In this document: positions 19,087 through 28,263 of the stretch, one piece after another | Layout of the letters: each line of letters opens with the position of its first letter | Position numbering within the stretch: the first letter of the stretch is position 1 | Assembly (NCBI GenBank): GCA_900468805.1 | Contig: UEIF01000034.1 | Location: 1 to 40,006 of the forward strand | Direction: 5' to 3' | Source: Hyphomicrobiales bacterium | GTDB lineage: Bacteria > Pseudomonadota > Alphaproteobacteria > Rhizobiales > Rhizobiaceae | DNA: 40,006 nucleotides | Translations under genes and position numbers: made by a program | Notes under the pieces: model-generated | Seen by the model: only the letters and a program-made list of their open reading frames with translations | Database searches by the model: none | Told to the model about the DNA's origin: nothing

Positions 19087-20386
19087 ACTTCCTCCTAAGC
19101 TTATCCCTGTCTTCATGGGGGAAGCTCGATATCGTGGGGCATACGGCGGGCGTGGCTCTGGCAAGACCCGATCGTTCGCCAAGATGGCGGCGGTTCGGGG
19201 CTACCAGCTAAGCCAGTCCGGCCAGAGCGGAGTCATCGTCTGCGGGCGAGAGTTCATGAACTCGCTCGATGAAAGCTCAATGGCTGAAGTCAAGGCCGCG
19301 ATCAATTCAGAGCCCTGGCTGGCAGCACATTACGAGATTGGGGAAAAGTTCATCCGCACGAAGGATGGGCGCATATCATTTGCTTTCATCGGCTTGCGTC
19401 ATAACCTCGACAGCATCAAGTCGAAATCGCAGATCCATTTACTTTGGGTGGACGAGGCAGAGCCGGTATCCGAAACAGCATGGGGCAAGATCGCCCCGAC
19501 AGTCCGCGAAGACGATTCCGAAATTTGGGTAACGTGGAACCCCGAGCGCAAGAATAGCGCTACACACAAACGGTTTCGCCTCAACCCGCCGGCCAGTTCG
19601 AAGATTGTTGAGATCAACTACCAAGACAATCCCTGGTTCCCTGGCGTCCTTGAGCAGGAGCGGTTAGACGATCGACAAAAGCGGCCAGATCAATACGCCC
19701 ATATCTGGGATGGTGATTTCGTGACAGTCGTCGAGGGTGCTTATTACGCCCAGGCTCTCGCCCTTGCGAAAGAAGAGGGGCGGATTTGCCGCGTATCGCC
19801 TGACCCAATCATGACAACGCGCCTGTTCTGCGACATCGGCGGCACTGGCAAGAAGTCTGATGCGTTCTCGATCTGGCCGGCGCAGTTCATCAGCCGTGAG
19901 ATCCGGGTGTTGAATTACTACGAGGCGGTAGGCCAGCCGATCGGTCATCATCTGCATTGGATGCGAGAAAACAAATACACACCCGGCAACTCGTTGATCG
20001 TATTGCCCCATGACGGCGACAACAACGACCGCGTTTATGACGTGTCGTATCGCAGTGCCTTTGAGGAAGCTGGATACGAGGTCGAGGTTGTCCCTAACCA
20101 GGGAACAGGCGCCGCCAAGATGCGCATCGAGGCCTCTCGCAGGCTCTTCCCGCGTATCTGGTTTAACGAAGAGACGACAGTCGCCGGGCGTGACGCTCTC
20201 GGCTGGTACCACGAGAAGCGCGACGATGACCGCGGCATCGGTCTCGGACCGGAACACGATTGGGCATCGCACGGCGCGGATGCCTTCGGGCTGATGTGCA
20301 TTGCCTACGAAGAGCCTTACACGCGCAGCGAACGCGCTCGATATTCAAGCCGGGGTTCATCCGGAAGTTCATGGATGGCTGAATAA
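19064..20386 (+). CDS. terL: Terminase large subunit
   Basis: 440 aa, the ATP-driven DNA packaging motor with headful or site-specific nuclease. Walker A is GGRGSGKT (28-35), Walker B is HLLWVDEAE (D130-E131), and VTWNPE (about 157-162) is the coupling motif. The C-terminal RNase-H-like nuclease shows D257 (FCDIGGTGKK), D317 (LPHDGD) and an acidic site in WASHGADAFG near 410. Family length is normal. It overlaps the portal gene by one base (TAATG). Confidence 0.97.
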   Translation: MTTTARIELPPKLIPVFMGEARYRGAYGGRGSGKTRSFAKMAAVRGYQLSQSGQSGVIVCGREFMNSLDESSMAEVKAAINSEPWLAAHYEIGEKFIRTKDGRISFAFIGLRHNLDSIKSKSQIHLLWVDEAEPVSETAWGKIAPTVREDDSEIWVTWNPERKNSATHKRFRLNPPASSKIVEINYQDNPWFPGVLEQERLDDRQKRPDQYAHIWDGDFVTVVEGAYYAQALALAKEEGRICRVSPDPIMTTRLFCDIGGTGKKSDAFSIWPAQFISREIRVLNYYEAVGQPIGHHLHWMRENKYTPGNSLIVLPHDGDNNDRVYDVSYRSAFEEAGYEVEVVPNQGTGAAKMRIEASRRLFPRIWFNEETTVAGRDALGWYHEKRDDDRGIGLGPEHDWASHGADAFGLMCIAYEEPYTRSERARYSSRGSSGSSWMAE

Positions 20387-22446
20387 TGGCTGAAGACACC
20401 AGCGCCAGTACCGAAGCCGACCTGAAGGGCGAGTTCGACGATCTGACGCGCAAGCTCAAGTCCTATGTCATCGACGACATGCCGAAGGTCGTCAGATGGC
20501 GGGCAGAGGCGCGGGTTGCTTTCGGCTTCAAGTCGGGCAGCGGCCAGTGGTCCGATGAAGACAAGAAGGTTTTGCGCGAGAAGAAGCGTCCGGAAATGAC
20601 GTTCAACCGCACGGCGCCGCTCGTCAATGCTGTTGTTGGTTCCGAGATCAACAATCGCCGTGAGGTCCAATACATCCCGCGTGAGCAGGGTGACGCTATC
20701 GCCGACGAGATGCTGACAGCGGCAGGAGAATGGTTCCGCGACCAGTCTTCCGCCGAAGACGAAGAGTCCGACGCTTTCGAAGATACCGTGACGACCGGCA
20801 TGGGCTGGACTGACACGCGCCTTGATTTCGAATGCGAGGCAGATGGCGCCCCGGTCGTCGAGCGCATGGACAATCTCAAGATGGGCTGGGATTGCAACGC
20901 AACAAAGCCTAATCTGAAGGATGCGCAGCGCCTTTGGTACGTCTGCGAAAAGCCCTATGGCGAAGTTCAGGACATGTTTCCGGACGTGCCGAAGGAAATG
21001 CTGAACGCTTCATGGGCAAAGACGCTCATGGAAGATCCTGCCAAGCCGCACGATCAGGACAGGGCGGACCTCTATGAGGGAGACCAGCAAGAATTCGTGG
21101 GCGATTGGCGCCGGAAGCTTTGCACTCTTGTCGAGATCCGTTGGCTTGAGCGCCAGCCGTATTACCGTGGGCCGTCGCTAGACGCCAATGGCGTGCCGAC
21201 TGCGGAGCCTCGGGAATATACCGAGAAGCAGATCAAGCTCGTCCGCAAGCAGTATCCGGAGTTTCCGGCTGTGCGCCAGTACAAGAAGGTCGTCAAACGC
21301 GCCTTCATTGGCAAGCAGGTCTTGGCCGAGCCTGACCAGCCATTGGTGCCGGATGGCAGGTTTGGGTGGGAGTGCATAACCGGATACTACGACAAGATCG
21401 AGGAGCAGTTTTACGGAATTGTTCGTGCTGTCATCGATCCGCAGCGTTGGTCCAACAAGTTCTTCAGCCAGGTCATGTATCTGCTCAACAGCCAGTCCAA
21501 GGGCGGCTTGCTGGCAGAGAAGGGCGCATTCGAGGACCCGAGGCAGGCAGAAGAAAGCTGGGCAAAGTCTGACGCTATCACGTATCTGGCGAACGGCGCT
21601 CTTGCCGGCCAGAACCCGCGCGTCAAGGAAAAGCCGACCGCGCAGTTCCCGACCGGCTTCTTCGCGTTGTTCAACGAGGCCAAGGAGTCGATCAGCCAGG
21701 TTACCGGCCTCTCCCCGGAATTTCTCGGTACACGTGAGGTCGATCAGGCCGGGGTTCTTGAGTACCAGCGAAAGCAGTCGTCTCTAAATCTTCTGGCATC
21801 GCTCTTCAACAGCCTCCGCCGCTATCGCAAGCGCCAGGGCAAGACGATGCTCTACCTGATCCAGAACTATCTGAGCGATGGGCGGCTTATTCGCATCGTC
21901 GGGGATGGGAAAGCGCAGTATGTGCCGCTCGTAAAGCGCGCCAATGCCGAATACGACATCATTGTCGATGATGCTCCGACCTCTCCGAACGAGAAAGAGC
22001 GGACATGGGGCGTGCTTCTGCAGCTTATGCCGTTCGTCAAACAGTTCATGACGCCGGAAACCACGCTTGAGGTATTGGAATACTCGCCTCTCCCCGCGTC
22101 TCTCGTGCAGAAGTGGAAGGAAAAGGCAGAGCAGGCCGCCGAGGCAGCAAAGGCCAACCCACCGCCGCCAACGCCTGAAGAGATCAGAGCTCAGACGGTT
22201 CAGGCCAAGGGGCAGCTTGATATTGCTTCCAAGCAGATGGATATGCAGGCCGACCAGCAAAGCGCGCAGATGGATGCTGCCGGCAAGATGCTGGACCTGT
22301 TCGTCAAGGGCAAGGAGGCCGAGATCGATCTTGCGCTTGGCACTCAGAAGGCCATGAACGACGCAGGGCGCCTCGCTGTCCAGGAGCGGCAGAACGAGAT
22401 TCGCGCCCAGAATGCCAATAGCAGACGCGGCTCGTCCGCAGACTAA
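20386..22446 (+). CDS. Portal protein (P22-like)
   Basis: 686 aa. The N-terminal part holds the family's RPEMTFNRTAPLVNAVVGSEINNRREVQYIPR block (about 68-100), followed by acidic and TxYDKIEE-type segments. The C-terminus (about 580-686) is a Gln/Ala-rich helical barrel/coiled region. These match the P22-type portal, which forms the dodecameric DNA gate and packaging sensor at one capsid vertex. Length is similar to P22 gp1 (725 aa). Confidence 0.92.
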   Translation: MAEDTSASTEADLKGEFDDLTRKLKSYVIDDMPKVVRWRAEARVAFGFKSGSGQWSDEDKKVLREKKRPEMTFNRTAPLVNAVVGSEINNRREVQYIPREQGDAIADEMLTAAGEWFRDQSSAEDEESDAFEDTVTTGMGWTDTRLDFECEADGAPVVERMDNLKMGWDCNATKPNLKDAQRLWYVCEKPYGEVQDMFPDVPKEMLNASWAKTLMEDPAKPHDQDRADLYEGDQQEFVGDWRRKLCTLVEIRWLERQPYYRGPSLDANGVPTAEPREYTEKQIKLVRKQYPEFPAVRQYKKVVKRAFIGKQVLAEPDQPLVPDGRFGWECITGYYDKIEEQFYGIVRAVIDPQRWSNKFFSQVMYLLNSQSKGGLLAEKGAFEDPRQAEESWAKSDAITYLANGALAGQNPRVKEKPTAQFPTGFFALFNEAKESISQVTGLSPEFLGTREVDQAGVLEYQRKQSSLNLLASLFNSLRRYRKRQGKTMLYLIQNYLSDGRLIRIVGDGKAQYVPLVKRANAEYDIIVDDAPTSPNEKERTWGVLLQLMPFVKQFMTPETTLEVLEYSPLPASLVQKWKEKAEQAAEAAKANPPPPTPEEIRAQTVQAKGQLDIASKQMDMQADQQSAQMDAAGKMLDLFVKGKEAEIDLALGTQKAMNDAGRLAVQERQNEIRAQNANSRRGSSAD

Positions 22447-22515
22447 TCCCGGCATCCAGCCGGCTTCGCCCGCATGAGCGCATCATGCTTCGTGAGCCCA
22501 CGTGAGAGGCAATCA

Positions 22516-22743
22516 ATGAACTATGGCCTAATCCGACAGCACGCCGACGAGCTCGATGTGCAAATCCAGTTCGAATGCGGGGATGATGTCCTCGTGCAGA
22601 TCTCCATGCCGAACGGCGTCAAACGAGAGAAATCATTCCCTGCCGACACGCAGGCCAAGACCGTCACAGAGTGGATCGACCATGACGTGACACGCTTCTG
22701 GAAGGGCGTGCCGAAGAAGGCCGTCAAGAAGGGAGCGAAGTGA
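22516..22743 (+). CDS. Small hypothetical protein in the head operon
   Basis: 75 aa (MNYGLIRQHADELDVQIQFE start). Beta strands are followed by a basic C-terminal tail (KAVKKGAK). GAGAGG six bases upstream supports the start after a 69-base gap. It overlaps the scaffold gene by one base (TGATG). Function unknown. Confidence 0.65.
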   Translation: MNYGLIRQHADELDVQIQFECGDDVLVQISMPNGVKREKSFPADTQAKTVTEWIDHDVTRFWKGVPKKAVKKGAK

Positions 22744-23681
22744 TGGAAACAAGCGTAGAGCTTTCGCCATCTGAATCCGCCTATTTCGAGTCTGGCGGCA
22801 ATACCGAGATTGTTGCGGCTCCGGAGCCGGCGCCAACACCTGAGCCAGATCCTATCGACCCAGCGGCCGCATTGGCAGCAGATCTGCAGACCGACCGTGA
22901 CGAGAAAGGCCGCTTCGTCCCGCATCAGGCGCTCCATGCCGAGCGTGAAGAGCATAAGAAGACCAAGGCCGAACTCGAAACGATCCGCCAGCGCCAGGCC
23001 GTTCTTGACGACCGGTGGAATACGCTTCTCCAGTTTCGCGAACAGCCGAAGCAGGAGACGACCGCACCACCGGACCCGAACGAAGACATTTTCGCCTTTT
23101 CCAAGTGGCAGGCCGATCGCCTGAAGGAGCTTGAAGAGAAGGTAACGAGCCGCGACAAGCAGGAAGAGCAGGCCCGCACCGTCGCCCAGCAGGAACAGGA
23201 GGTCTGGAACCACTGGAGCGAGTCAGCCAAGGCTTACGAAACCGAGAAGACGGACTTCGGCGATGCGGTAAAGCATCTGTCCGATATGCGCATGAAGCAG
23301 CTTTCCGGCCTCGCACTTGTCGAGCCCGCCTTTGCCTCCGAGCAGGGCAGACTCGGCCAGATTAACGCCGAACTCAAGCAGATCGTTGTCGGCGCCAAGC
23401 AGGCAGGGCAGAACCCGGCGCACGTCGTCTATGAGCTTGCCAAGGTTTACGGCTTCGCTCCTCCTGCAGCGGCAGATCCTGGCAAGGTGGAACTTCCGGA
23501 GAAGCTGGCGGCTATCGACGCGGCACAGACAGCATCCCGCACGCTGACAACCCCTGGCGGCCGCTCTGCAGCGGAGCCCATGACGGCGGAAGCCATCGCA
23601 AGCATGTCCGCGCCTGAGTTCGAAGCGTGGATGAAAGCGCCAGGCAACGAACGCCTGTTTAACAAGATCATGGGTGGCTGA
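22743..23681 (+). CDS. Scaffolding protein
   Basis: 312 aa. A Pro-rich N-terminus (PEPAPTPEPDP), long charged coiled coils at about 60-100 (HKKTKAELETIRQRQ) and 125-155, a helical middle, and a short C-terminal domain ending in SAPEFEAWMKAPGNERLFNKIMGG. Position between portal and capsid plus coiled-coil, charged composition match phage scaffolds that guide procapsid assembly. The ATG at 22743 is chosen over the preceding GTG because of the TGATG coupling. Confidence 0.85.
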   Translation: METSVELSPSESAYFESGGNTEIVAAPEPAPTPEPDPIDPAAALAADLQTDRDEKGRFVPHQALHAEREEHKKTKAELETIRQRQAVLDDRWNTLLQFREQPKQETTAPPDPNEDIFAFSKWQADRLKELEEKVTSRDKQEEQARTVAQQEQEVWNHWSESAKAYETEKTDFGDAVKHLSDMRMKQLSGLALVEPAFASEQGRLGQINAELKQIVVGAKQAGQNPAHVVYELAKVYGFAPPAAADPGKVELPEKLAAIDAAQTASRTLTTPGGRSAAEPMTAEAIASMSAPEFEAWMKAPGNERLFNKIMGG

Positions 23682-23844
23682 CAGGCCATTCATTCAGTGC
23701 ATGAGCCACAGGGCGGCTTCATAGCCCTTTCGCCCGCCGTTGCGTCAATGCGGCACCGTCACAAGGCCGGTCAGCCTTCTTCGCCCGATAGCTGCGTCAA
23801 GCGATCAATCACCCTCAATAGCCCCTTTTAAAGGAACTTGACCC
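23682..23844 (+). promoter_or_regulatory. Intergenic region upstream of the major capsid gene
   Basis: 163 bases without a gene. GGGCG and CGCCC around 23711-23735 form a hairpin. A strong AAAGGAAC site precedes the capsid ATG. A separate leader or promoter upstream of the capsid would fit its high expression, but no sigma-70 elements are clear. Confidence 0.4.
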
Positions 23845-24942
23845 ATGTCTGTAACGACATATGGGGTGAACGATGCACTTGCAAATAAACTCTGGAGCAA
23901 GAAACTTGCTGTAGAGGTTAGCAAGGCCACCGCTATCGCCCCCCTCATTGGTACTTCCACCAACAGCATCATCCAGCTCAAGGACGAAACGCAGAAAGCA
24001 GCAGGCGACAAGGTCACGTTTGGCCTTCGCACGCAGCTCATCGGCGACGGTGTCTCCGAATCTCAGGTTCTGGAAGGCAACGAAGAAGCGCTGACGACCT
24101 ACTCTGACGCAATCTTCATCAACGAACTGGCACATGCCGTTCGCGTGAAGAATGATCAGACGATCGACGCTCAGCGCGTTCCCTTCTCCCTGCGTGACGA
24201 AGCCAACTCGGGCCTTACCGATTGGTACGCCGACCGCCTGTCCATGATGTTCTTCATGCAGGTCGGCGGCTTTACGGCACCGACCATGGCCTTTGAAGGC
24301 CGCACAGTCACGATTGCCCCCGTACACTACGGGTTCAACGCCCCGACAGCACCGTCGAGCGGACGCATCCTGCGCGCCGGCTCTCAGGCGTCCGACCAGG
24401 CACTTACATCTGCGGATGTGTTCAACCTCCAGCTCATCGACAAGGCAGTCGAAGCAGCCAAGGTTGCCAATCCGAAGATCCGCCCGGTCAACGTCAACGG
24501 CGAGAAGGTCTACGTCATGTACCTTCACCCGTATCAGGTCACCGACCTCAGGACGAGCACGTCCACCGGCCAGTGGCTCGATATCCAGAAGGCCGCATAC
24601 ATGGGCTCGCGTGCCAACAACCCGATCTTTGACGGGTCGCTCGGCATGTATAACGGCGTCGTTCTCCGCGAGGCTGAACATGTCGTTCCCGGCGTCAACG
24701 GTTCGACCGGCGCGCAGATCACCACGGTTCGCCGTGCTGTCCTGCTCGGTGCTCAGGCCGCTGTAACCGCCTTCGGCATGAAGACCGCACCGGAGAAGTA
24801 CAAGCGTGTTGAAGAACTCTTCGATTACCAGCGCGAGCTCGGCGTCTCCGTCCAGACCGTTCTTGGCATGAAGAAGGCAGTCTTCAACAGCCAGGACTTC
24901 GGCGCGATCGTCGTCTCCACCTATGCCGCTGCGCACACTTAA
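23845..24942 (+). CDS. Major capsid protein, N4-gp56 family
   Basis: 365 aa. It starts MSVTTYGVNDALANKLWSKK and continues with NSIIQLKDETQKAAGDKVTFGLR and EGNEEALTTYSDAIFINEL, the conserved opening of the N4-gp56/DUF4043 capsid family. This is the HK97-fold shell protein that forms the icosahedral head. The family average is about 350-400 aa. Surrounded by scaffold upstream and a small head protein downstream. Confidence 0.95.
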   Translation: MSVTTYGVNDALANKLWSKKLAVEVSKATAIAPLIGTSTNSIIQLKDETQKAAGDKVTFGLRTQLIGDGVSESQVLEGNEEALTTYSDAIFINELAHAVRVKNDQTIDAQRVPFSLRDEANSGLTDWYADRLSMMFFMQVGGFTAPTMAFEGRTVTIAPVHYGFNAPTAPSSGRILRAGSQASDQALTSADVFNLQLIDKAVEAAKVANPKIRPVNVNGEKVYVMYLHPYQVTDLRTSTSTGQWLDIQKAAYMGSRANNPIFDGSLGMYNGVVLREAEHVVPGVNGSTGAQITTVRRAVLLGAQAAVTAFGMKTAPEKYKRVEELFDYQRELGVSVQTVLGMKKAVFNSQDFGAIVVSTYAAAHT

Positions 24943-24954
24943 GGAGATCCGACA

Positions 24955-25374
24955 ATGGCAACTGGAACAGCAGCAACAACCGCACGTCAGCTCGCAACGC
25001 AGCAGATCCACTATCTGCGTTGCGGGATCGCCTTCGCCGACAACGGTCTTCCGAAAATCGTCGGGATCATCCCGGCCAATTCGCAGATCATCAACGTCAT
25101 CTCCGGCGTGTTCGTCCGCGAAGTATTCAATGCCGGCACGACCAACGTCCTCGACATTGGCACATCGGCCGACGATGACCTCTACGCCACCGACCTCGCG
25201 CTCGGCACCAAGGCATTCGTCGTCATCGACGAAGCCGCCACGGCGACGAACGTCAACACATGGTACGTGACTGTCGATACGACGATCACAGCAACGGTGG
25301 CCCTCTCCGGCACCGCTGCAACGACCGGCCTGGCGGAAATCATCATCGCCTACATTCCAGATAATGACAGATGA
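24955..25374 (+). CDS. Small capsid-associated (decoration-like) protein
   Basis: 139 aa, Ala/Thr/Ile-rich, almost all beta: RCGIAFADNGLPKIVGIIPANSQ, TNVLDIGTSADDD and repeated T/A-I-V strands. A protein of this type and position, directly after the major capsid gene, usually coats or cements the capsid. AAGGAGAT lies six bases before the ATG. Role inferred from position and composition. Confidence 0.7.
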   Translation: MATGTAATTARQLATQQIHYLRCGIAFADNGLPKIVGIIPANSQIINVISGVFVREVFNAGTTNVLDIGTSADDDLYATDLALGTKAFVVIDEAATATNVNTWYVTVDTTITATVALSGTAATTGLAEIIIAYIPDNDR

Positions 25375-25381
25375 CACTGAA

Positions 25382-25403
25382 GAGGGCGGGGAAACTCGCC
25401 CTC
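25382..25403 (+). terminator. Hairpin terminator after the capsid genes
   Basis: GAGGGCG (25382-25388) pairs perfectly with CGCCCTC (25397-25403) around an eight-base loop, followed by TCTCCTTT. It is a weak terminator at best. It may attenuate transcription beyond the highly expressed capsid genes. Confidence 0.45.
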
Positions 25404-25421
25404 TCTCCTTTGGAGGATTTT

Positions 25422-25580
25422 ATGGACGATTTTGATTGGCAGCTTATTTCCTTCGACCCGCCGAAGCCTGAATTGAAGGCAGATGACAAGGGCGCGTGCC
25501 CGAAGTGCGGCAAGCATATCGGCAAGGGCGTCCACTTTCATGTGAAGGTTTGCAATGGACATCCTGGCAAAGCTCGCTGA
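25422..25580 (+). CDS. Small zinc-ribbon protein
   Basis: 52 aa (MDDFDWQLISFDPPKP start). C-x2-C at 24-27 (CPKCGKH) and later His/Cys residues (VHFHVKVC) make a C2HC-like zinc knuckle. GGAGG five bases before the ATG decides this start over an earlier in-frame ATG at 25371. It overlaps the next gene by 26 bases. Confidence 0.65.
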   Translation: MDDFDWQLISFDPPKPELKADDKGACPKCGKHIGKGVHFHVKVCNGHPGKAR

Positions 25581-25728
25581 TCTCGGCTTCACCAACGCGG
25601 CGGTGCTGAACGAAGCGCAGGGACTGACGCGCATCCGCACGTCCAAGGGCTGGGTTTACGAGCGCTTCAAGTCTGAAGAGCAGATCGAAGCGTGGGCTAA
25701 CCGTCATATTCCGGAGACTGTTGAATGA
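25555..25728 (+). CDS. Small hypothetical protein
   Basis: 57 aa (MDILAKLADLGFTNAAVLNE start). Short helix-strand-helix with RIRTSKGWVYERFKSEEQIEAWANRHIP. Overlaps the preceding gene by 26 bases and the following one by ATGA. No family recognised. It could be a minor head or connector protein by position. Confidence 0.6.
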   Translation: MDILAKLADLGFTNAAVLNEAQGLTRIRTSKGWVYERFKSEEQIEAWANRHIPETVE

Positions 25729-26369
25729 CGACGTTTTCGGACATCAAGGAAGCTATCGCCGATGATATCGATGATACGACTGGCGAGTATGCCGCGCAGA
25801 TCACAAAGGCCGTACTTGCCGCAATTCGCTATTGCGAGCGCTCCACCTATTACTTCAACGAAACTCGCGACGTGACGTTCTCGACGGTCAACGGCCAGGA
25901 ATGGTATGGCGCTGCCGATAATTCCAACATTCCGACGCTCGTTCATATTGCTGCCGTCTGGAGCGAAGACGGGACCGGTGACAGAGACCCGCTGCGCCGA
26001 TATACCCCGGAGGTCATGGAGTTGCTTGCCGACAACTCGGCGTCCCGTGGCGAGCCCTACGCCTACACCTATTTCGGCCAGCGCCTCCGCATCTACCCAA
26101 TCCCAGGCGCAACTCCTTATACGATCCGCCTGCAGCTCGGCCCATACCGTCTTGCGCCGCTTGTCAGCGATACCGATGAAAACGCATGGCTTGATGAAGC
26201 CTTCGACATGATCAAGGCCCGCGCCAAATACATCCTCGCCAAGGATACGCTGAAAGACGCCGCAATCGCTGCCGAGGCGCTGAACGATTACAACGACCAG
26301 GAACTGGCGTTGAAGAGCGAGACGACAAGCCGCAATGCCACCGGCTATGTCTGCGCGACGGATTTCTGA
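25725..26369 (+). CDS. Head-tail adaptor (P22 gp4-like)
   Basis: 214 aa. The opening TTFSDIKEAIADDIDD, the ITKAVLAAIRYCERSTYYFNETRDVTF helix-strand and the YTPEVMELLADN and LRIYPIPGATPYTIRL segments match the phage adaptor family of P22 gp4, which binds the portal and extends the DNA channel after packaging. It follows the capsid genes and precedes the gp10-like gene. Confidence 0.75.
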   Translation: MTTFSDIKEAIADDIDDTTGEYAAQITKAVLAAIRYCERSTYYFNETRDVTFSTVNGQEWYGAADNSNIPTLVHIAAVWSEDGTGDRDPLRRYTPEVMELLADNSASRGEPYAYTYFGQRLRIYPIPGATPYTIRLQLGPYRLAPLVSDTDENAWLDEAFDMIKARAKYILAKDTLKDAAIAAEALNDYNDQELALKSETTSRNATGYVCATDF

Positions 26370-27826
26370 TGCTGATCAATATCGCGGAATACCGCCCGGA
26401 CGTTGCCGACCTGAATACGGACTTCACCGACGATCTTCTCAACGTCCTGGCGGCCAACGGCTCGTATATCCCGGCGCCAGCCTTTGAGGCGCTGACTTCC
26501 GCCCTTCCGGCGAGGCCGAATGGCTGGCTTTCGGTCAAAAGCCTCGACGGCACGATACGGTTCTTTGTCGGCACCGACACGAAGCTTTACCTGCTCGACA
26601 ATACGGATCTTGGGTGGGATGACGTTTCGAAGGCAGCTACGACCTATAGCGCGACCGAAGATGCGCCTTGGTCCATGAAGGCTTTCGGCAACTTCGTCAT
26701 TGCCGTAAACCAGAACGATGACCCGCAGGTTTACGAGATCGGCACGGATATTCTATTCCGGGATCTTGCGGGAAGCCCCCCGCGCGCTGGCGGTATTGCC
26801 ATATGGGGCGATTTCGTCGCCTTGATGCGTTTGACGAGCAACCAGAACAGAGTTCAGTGGTCCGGTCTTAACGACTGCGAATTCTGGACACCTGGCAGCA
26901 ATAACAGCGATTATCAGGATTTCCCTGATGGAGGGCAGGTGCAGGGCTCCACGGAAGCCACCAACCCGATCGTATTGCTGGAAAGCGCCATTCAGCGTGC
27001 AACATTCGTGCCCGGATCGGTGGAAATCTTCACTTTCCAGAAGATCCACGACAAGCGCGGAGCGAAGTCGCCTTATTCGATTGCAACGCGCGGTGACCTC
27101 GGCTTTTTTGCTGATGAAGGTGGGTTTTTCCAGATTTCTCCTGACGGCACCGTGGCACCGATCGGCTTTGAGAAGGTGGACAGAACGTTTTTCCGCCGCA
27201 TGGCAGTATCGAGCATCTCGCGCATCGCCGGCGCCGTAGACCCGTTCTATTCACGCGTTTATTGGGTTCTGGACTACGATGGCGACGGGGTTTTCGACCA
27301 GATGCTGGTTTATGACTGGCAGCTTGAGTGGTGGACCGTCATTGATACCGCTGTCCTAGGTATCTTCGCCTTCGCAACGTCTGGATATACGCTTGATGGC
27401 CTGGACGCCGTCAGCAGCAGCCTGGACGCACTGCCTTTCCCTCTCGATAGCAAGGCATGGCAGGGTGGCGCTCCGGTTCTCGGTGCTTTTGATGAATCGT
27501 TCAGACTTGGCGCGTTTTCAGGGGTAAGCCTGGAGGCGCTTGTAGGTACGCCAGAGATCGGCGACACAGCCGGGACCGTGATGCGGACGAGCAGCACATA
27601 CCCTGTGGTCGATACCGATCAGTTGTTCGTGTCCGTGGGCGTGAGGATGCGCCGGCAGGACAATACTGTATGGCTACCGGAGCAAGCGCCATCGGCGAAC
27701 ACTGGCCGCGTGAGAAAGCGCTCCCGCGCAAGGTTCCACCGATTCCGCATTCGGGTTCTCGCCAATACGATTTGGAACAACATAAAGGGTATCGACGTGG
27801 ACAGCTCGGAGGCGGGCTCACGATGA
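26369..27826 (+). CDS. Tail hub/needle-support protein (P22 gp10-like)
   Basis: 485 aa. Beta-rich throughout, with repeated short blades (GWLSVKSLDGTIRFFVGTDTKLYLLDN, APWSMKAFGNFVIAVNQNDDPQVYEIG, WGDFVALMRLTSNQNRVQWSGLNDCEFW) that suggest a beta-propeller-like fold as in P22-type tail stabilisation proteins. It closes and stabilises the short tail under the adaptor. The C-terminus (about 440-485) is basic. Coupled to the previous gene by one base. Confidence 0.75.
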   Translation: MLINIAEYRPDVADLNTDFTDDLLNVLAANGSYIPAPAFEALTSALPARPNGWLSVKSLDGTIRFFVGTDTKLYLLDNTDLGWDDVSKAATTYSATEDAPWSMKAFGNFVIAVNQNDDPQVYEIGTDILFRDLAGSPPRAGGIAIWGDFVALMRLTSNQNRVQWSGLNDCEFWTPGSNNSDYQDFPDGGQVQGSTEATNPIVLLESAIQRATFVPGSVEIFTFQKIHDKRGAKSPYSIATRGDLGFFADEGGFFQISPDGTVAPIGFEKVDRTFFRRMAVSSISRIAGAVDPFYSRVYWVLDYDGDGVFDQMLVYDWQLEWWTVIDTAVLGIFAFATSGYTLDGLDAVSSSLDALPFPLDSKAWQGGAPVLGAFDESFRLGAFSGVSLEALVGTPEIGDTAGTVMRTSSTYPVVDTDQLFVSVGVRMRRQDNTVWLPEQAPSANTGRVRKRSRARFHRFRIRVLANTIWNNIKGIDVDSSEAGSR

Positions 27827-28263
27827 CGCTTTCCATACATCTTACCTCCGATTGGCCCTTTGAGCGTGTCGCCCGCTACGGGAAAGACATCACTGCCGCA
27901 ATGAAGAAGCTCGTCGAGCGCTATCCTAACGATCTGACGCTTGAGAGCATGGCAGAAGAGATCATCAGCGGGAAACTTCAGCTTTGGCTGATCCTCGACG
28001 ATGAGGAATTCAAAGCCTTCGTCACATCTGAAATCAAGGTGAATGAGGCGACTAGCCACAAGACTGTCCAGTTGACGGAATTGGCCGGAGACGGTGGCAT
28101 AGATCTCGTTTCCATGATCGACGATATCGAGAAGTGGGCAATCGATATCGGAGCTCACGAATTGATGCCTCTGGGGCGCGAAGGCTGGCGCAAGCCTCTG
28201 GCGAAAGCCGGCTATAAGCCAAAGCTGACACTTTACAGCAAGGATCTCACGAATGGGCGGTAA
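27823..28263 (+). CDS. Virion-region protein, possibly acetyltransferase-like
   Basis: 146 aa (MTLSIHLTSDWPFERVAR start). A helix-strand layout with LQLWLILDDEEFKAFVTSEI, a central strand, then the DDIEKWAIDIGAHELMPLGREGWRKPLAKAGYKPK region. This is close to the last part of a GNAT fold, as in small acetyltransferase-like phage proteins near tail genes. The acetyl-CoA loop is not clear. Overlaps neighbours by four and 11 bases. Confidence 0.5.
   Translation: MTLSIHLTSDWPFERVARYGKDITAAMKKLVERYPNDLTLESMAEEIISGKLQLWLILDDEEFKAFVTSEIKVNEATSHKTVQLTELAGDGGIDLVSMIDDIEKWAIDIGAHELMPLGREGWRKPLAKAGYKPKLTLYSKDLTNGR

Noticed and set aside
23815..25377. Long open frame on the minus strand across the capsid genes
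   Set aside because: It mirrors the codon bias of the highly expressed capsid and head genes on the plus strand; no ribosome site or domain supports it.
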